Source: JBBDNV01 sp040877415 (GTDB taxonomy: Bacteria > Planctomycetota > Planctomycetia > Pirellulales > PALSA-1355). From it: 15,851 nt of DNA. The DNA lies in contig JBBDNV010000142.1 in NCBI GenBank assembly GCA_040877415.1, forward strand, positions 1-15,851, given 5' to 3'. The notes beneath the pieces were generated by a model. It was not told the DNA's origin. It made no database searches and saw nothing but the letters and a program-made list of their open reading frames with translations. The translations under genes were made by a program, and so were the position numbers. Below, piece by piece: positions 13,898 through 15,851 of this stretch. Every line of letters begins with the position of its first letter. The first letter of the stretch is position 1.

Positions 13898-14902
13898 TCA
13901 CGTCGTTTTTGGATTTCCCTCATGCGCATCGCCTCCGCCGTTTGGCGGAGGCGGATTCTCTGATACAGGTCGATCTGAGCTGGTTGAGTCGTCGTCTTGC
14001 CTATCATTTGGGAGATCCTTGATTGGCGGCGGAATGCTCACTATATCAATCAATGCCGGGGTACGAAAATCTTCAGTGGCACGAATAGCGGTTGGGACGG
14101 TGTAAGTTTGAGTGGCGGTCGCCAATGCCTGTTCATCGCTATCGGGGGAGCGTAACTTCGTGAAAAGCTTGCCCGCTTCGCTCCTGTCGATCACGAACTC
14201 GTGGGATGGATAGCCTCCCAATAGCTTTTCAAGGGCTTCTGTGGTTACGTTCCCGGAGATTTCGCTCAGTCGATTGCCATACTGCTCCGCGATCTGCATC
14301 GCGCGCTGGTTCTCCCCAAGGCGCATCGGCTCAATCTGGGCGTAGATTTCGGAAAAGAGGCCAACTGTTAATTGTGCCGCAACGTCAGACGCGATCTTCG
14401 TGCTAATCTGCGTTCTACCGCGAAGGCCGATAAAGAATGCCTCGAATGCAGCATAAGCCTCTGCCTGCAATGTACTTAATGCTTGCGTCGCTGTCAATCC
14501 AGACATTCTCTCTCCGACCTCATCGGGCTTGCGAAGTTGCACGTCGATTGGGCCAAATTCAGCGCAATCGGACATTATGATTTCATCTGCGGCAACCGCA
14601 AGAATCGTGCCAGCCGATTTGCAATAGGTATCCACGAAGATCATCACCGTGCCATGCTTGTAGACTTCCTGTAAGCAACGCCCAATACGATAGGCCGAAT
14701 CAGCCGAGCCACCAAACGTAGTGAGCAAAACTAGAACATTTTTCTTGGTGACTTTTGCCCGGACAAGTTTGTTGAACGTCTCATCATCGGCCGGATACGT
14801 TCCGCCAGCATAGACAATGACATCAGCCCCAAGTCGCTCTCCGACCGGCGCTGCCAAAGCGTGGATTTCACTGCGATCATTTTGTTCCTTCTTTTTTGCC
14901 AT
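13898..14902 (-). CDS. SDH-type Clp-fold serine protease
   Basis: The 334-residue protein has the ClpP/SppA-like crotonase fold of the SDH (serine dehydrogenase proteinase) family. No signal peptide is visible from the chosen start. TTFGGSADSAYRIGRCLQ near residues 61-78 matches the Gly-rich oxyanion-hole loop. YCKSAGTILAVAADEIIM near 93-110 carries the probable nucleophile Ser97, and CAEFGPIDVQL near 113-123 is the family's downstream motif. The last 60 residues are Pro/Asp/Gly-rich and probably disordered. Substrates of this family are poorly known. The ATG at 14902 gives a natural N-terminus (MAKKKEQNDR); an ATG at 14998 is possible and would add 32 residues. Composition is clearly less GC-rich than the neighbouring genes, which suggests horizontal acquisition. 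It is divergent from imuA. Confidence 0.8.
   Translation of the reverse strand: MAKKKEQNDRSEIHALAAPVGERLGADVIVYAGGTYPADDETFNKLVRAKVTKKNVLVLLTTFGGSADSAYRIGRCLQEVYKHGTVMIFVDTYCKSAGTILAVAADEIIMSDCAEFGPIDVQLRKPDEVGERMSGLTATQALSTLQAEAYAAFEAFFIGLRGRTQISTKIASDVAAQLTVGLFSEIYAQIEPMRLGENQRAMQIAEQYGNRLSEISGNVTTEALEKLLGGYPSHEFVIDRSEAGKLFTKLRSPDSDEQALATATQTYTVPTAIRATEDFRTPALIDIVSIPPPIKDLPNDRQDDDSTSSDRPVSENPPPPNGGGDAHEGNPKTT
13930..13953. other. Perfect GC hairpin within the 3' end of the protease gene
   Basis: CGCCTCCGCC at 13930-13939 pairs with GGCGGAGGCG at 13944-13953, a ten-base perfect stem with a four-base loop. It lies inside the coding sequence and encodes PPPPNGGGDA close to the C-terminus of the protease. 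It has terminator-like geometry but no T-run and lies before the stop codon. It may be another palindromic repeat that became coding, extending the tail. Confidence 0.6.
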
Positions 14903-15035
14903 CCCCAGATAGTGGCACTTCCAATGGCAGGGTTCAAGTACCCTAGATAGCCATTTTTTCAGGTTTTCGTAGGCAGTGCCTGAGACATTCCCAAGCATTT
15001 TCTGGGCAGACCCTCGATTTTTTGGGCAGGGCGGA

Positions 15036-15064
15036 TTTACAAGGCAAAGCCCTGCTAGTACGAT
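15036..15064 (+). promoter_or_regulatory. Candidate imuA promoter
   Basis: TTTACA at 15036-15041 matches five of six -35 positions. TACGAT at 15059-15064 matches four of six -10 positions, and the spacer is exactly 17 bases. The predicted RNA start near 15071 is about 25 bases before the imuA start codons. The -35 box lies within the loop of an inverted repeat formed by GCAGGGC at 15026-15032 and GCCCTGC at 15049-15055. Confidence 0.5.
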
Positions 15065-15073
15065 ACATATGTA
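15064..15073. promoter_or_regulatory. Palindrome at the imuA promoter, possible SOS operator
   Basis: TACATATGTA is a perfect ten-base palindrome. It overlaps the last base of the candidate -10 box and the predicted RNA start. imuA-imuB operons are commonly repressed by LexA, and the core ACATATGT resembles the centre of Gram-positive LexA boxes (CGAACATATGTTCG). The planctomycete LexA site is not known to me, so this is a suggestion from position and symmetry. Confidence 0.4.
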
Positions 15074-15087
15074 CACTATAGCGCAGC

Positions 15088-15092
15088 GAGGA
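15088..15092 (+). promoter_or_regulatory. Ribosome binding site for imuA
   Basis: GAGGA lies three bases before the ATG at 15096 and six before the ATG at 15099. The spacing favours the second codon, which is the start used here. Confidence 0.5.
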
Positions 15093-15098
15093 TTCATG

Positions 15099-15851
15099 AT
15101 GCCCAAGCCCACTGGTTCCGACCGCGCAAGCGTCCTGGAAAGTCTGGCCGAGCAGGTGCGCTCGCTGGAAGGGGCCCGCTGGGTCGACTCCCGAGAGGTG
15201 ATTTCCACGGGCAGCCCCGCGCTCGACCGGCTGCTGCCCGAAGGGGGCTTTCGCCGCGGCGCGCTGGTGGAGTGGCTTTCGGGCGGCCCGGCCGGCGGAG
15301 CCGCTACGCTGGCTTTGTTGGCCGCCCGAGGGGCGCTGGCCGCGGGGGGCGTGCTGGTGGTGATCGATCATCGAGGGCTGTTTTATCCCCCGGCCGCGGC
15401 CCGGCTCGGAATCGCGCTTGAGAACACGATCGTCGTGCGGCCCGCGGGCATTTTGGATCACGCCTGGGCCCTGGACCAGGCGCTGCGCTCGCGCGGCGTG
15501 GCGGCTGTCTGGTGCTCGGTGGAAAAGCCAGACAACCGCACGCTCAGGCGCCTGCAACTGGCCGCCGAAACCAGCGGCGTCGTGGGGTTTTTGCTGCGCT
15601 TCGAAGACGCGCGGCACGAACCGTCGTGGGCCGAGCTGCGGCTGGGGGTCGAACCGATCGCCCAACCGCACGCCGGCCGCAGCCGCCGCCTGCGCGTCGA
15701 ATTGCTCCGCTCGCGCGCGGGCCCGGCCGGCGGAGCGGTCGAATTGGAAATTCCCACTCTTCAGGAAGCACCGCGGACTGAAAATCACCCGGCCGGCCGG
15801 CGAGGCATCAACCATGAAACGCGCCCTGTGCATCTGGCTTCCCAACTGGCC
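15099..15851 (+). CDS. imuA: ImuA-like RecA-fold protein, 3' end beyond window
   Basis: The 251 visible residues resemble ImuA, the RecA-like partner of ImuB in mutagenic translesion synthesis after DNA damage. The opening segment, REVISTGSPALDRLLPEGGFRRGALVEWLSG near residues 32-62, has the layout shared with RecA, SulA-like and ImuA proteins. The following loop, SGGPAGGAAT near 61-70, sits where RecA has its P-loop but lacks the lysine, so ATP binding is doubtful. A hydrophobic strand, VLVVID near 85-90, fits Walker B. The frame has no stop before the end of the window and overlaps the imuB start, as is common for this gene pair. Identification is strengthened by the neighbouring imuB start. 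Confidence 0.75.
   Translation, partial: MPKPTGSDRASVLESLAEQVRSLEGARWVDSREVISTGSPALDRLLPEGGFRRGALVEWLSGGPAGGAATLALLAARGALAAGGVLVVIDHRGLFYPPAAARLGIALENTIVVRPAGILDHAWALDQALRSRGVAAVWCSVEKPDNRTLRRLQLAAETSGVVGFLLRFEDARHEPSWAELRLGVEPIAQPHAGRSRRLRVELLRSRAGPAGGAVELEIPTLQEAPRTENHPAGRRGINHETRPVHLASQLA
15814..15851 (+). CDS. imuB: ImuB-like Y-family polymerase, N-terminal end only
   Basis: Only the first 12 codons are present and read MKRALCIWLPNW. This is the characteristic opening of ImuB/DinB-type Y-family proteins, in which a strand with LCIWLPNWP precedes the region that holds the metal ligands in active polymerases. A GAGG ribosome site lies at 15802-15805, eight bases upstream. The gene starts inside the imuA frame, in a different phase, so the two are translationally linked. 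ImuB proteins usually lack polymerase catalytic residues and bind the beta clamp; this cannot be judged here. Confidence 0.75.
   Translation, partial: MKRALCIWLPNW

Noticed and set aside
14943..15845. 300-codon open frame on the minus strand
   Set aside because: It is antisense to imuA and imuB, whose plus-strand proteins have recognisable family motifs and ordered ribosome sites.

Overview
The window looks like chromosomal DNA from a Planctomycetota bacterium, probably of the Pirellulales type. The clues are high GC, a very large cytochrome of the PVC heme-binding (CxxCH) type with dehydrogenase and HEAT regions, single-propeller PQQ-like and SMP-30-like secreted proteins, a secreted small protein behind tad genes, and several short palindromic repeat families in and between genes. 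This assignment is inferred from gene families; no rRNA or marker gene is present.

Layout. (1) Positions 1-2954, plus strand: the end of a Tad pilus cluster, with the last codons of a tadB-like gene, a complete tadC-like gene, a small secreted protein of unknown function and a TPR lipoprotein with a proline-rich tail. (2) Positions 3062-8424, minus strand: a sugar-isomerase-like protein downstream of a 1178-residue secreted cytochrome c/dehydrogenase protein, with a long inverted repeat between them. These genes converge on the Tad block across a hairpin-rich spacer. (3) Positions 8618-13426, plus strand: a lipoprotein of unknown function, a secreted PQQ-like beta-propeller protein, a secreted SMP-30/gluconolactonase-like protein and a single-span membrane protein; the last three are tightly spaced and probably co-transcribed. 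(4) Positions 13427-13897: no convincing gene; a palindromic element flanked by a 19-bp direct repeat, then featureless sequence. (5) Positions 13898-14902, minus strand: a ClpP-fold serine protease of the SDH type, in sequence visibly poorer in GC than its neighbours. (6) Positions 15099-15851, plus strand: an imuA-like gene overlapping the start of an imuB-like Y-family polymerase gene, with a candidate promoter and a palindrome that could be an SOS operator.

How the genes may work together. The Tad genes would build a type IVc pilus, with the TPR lipoprotein as a possible assembly factor. The isomerase, cytochrome, PQQ-like propeller and SMP-30-like protein are compatible with periplasmic or surface carbohydrate oxidation, but no substrate can be read from the sequence. 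ImuA and ImuB would form part of a damage-inducible mutagenic translesion complex.

The most unusual feature is a 72-bp palindromic element lying in frame inside the signal-peptide coding region of the big cytochrome. The other striking points are the direct-repeat-flanked hairpin element that begins in a stop codon, and the GC-poor protease gene divergent from the SOS genes. No clear-cut new multi-gene system was found.
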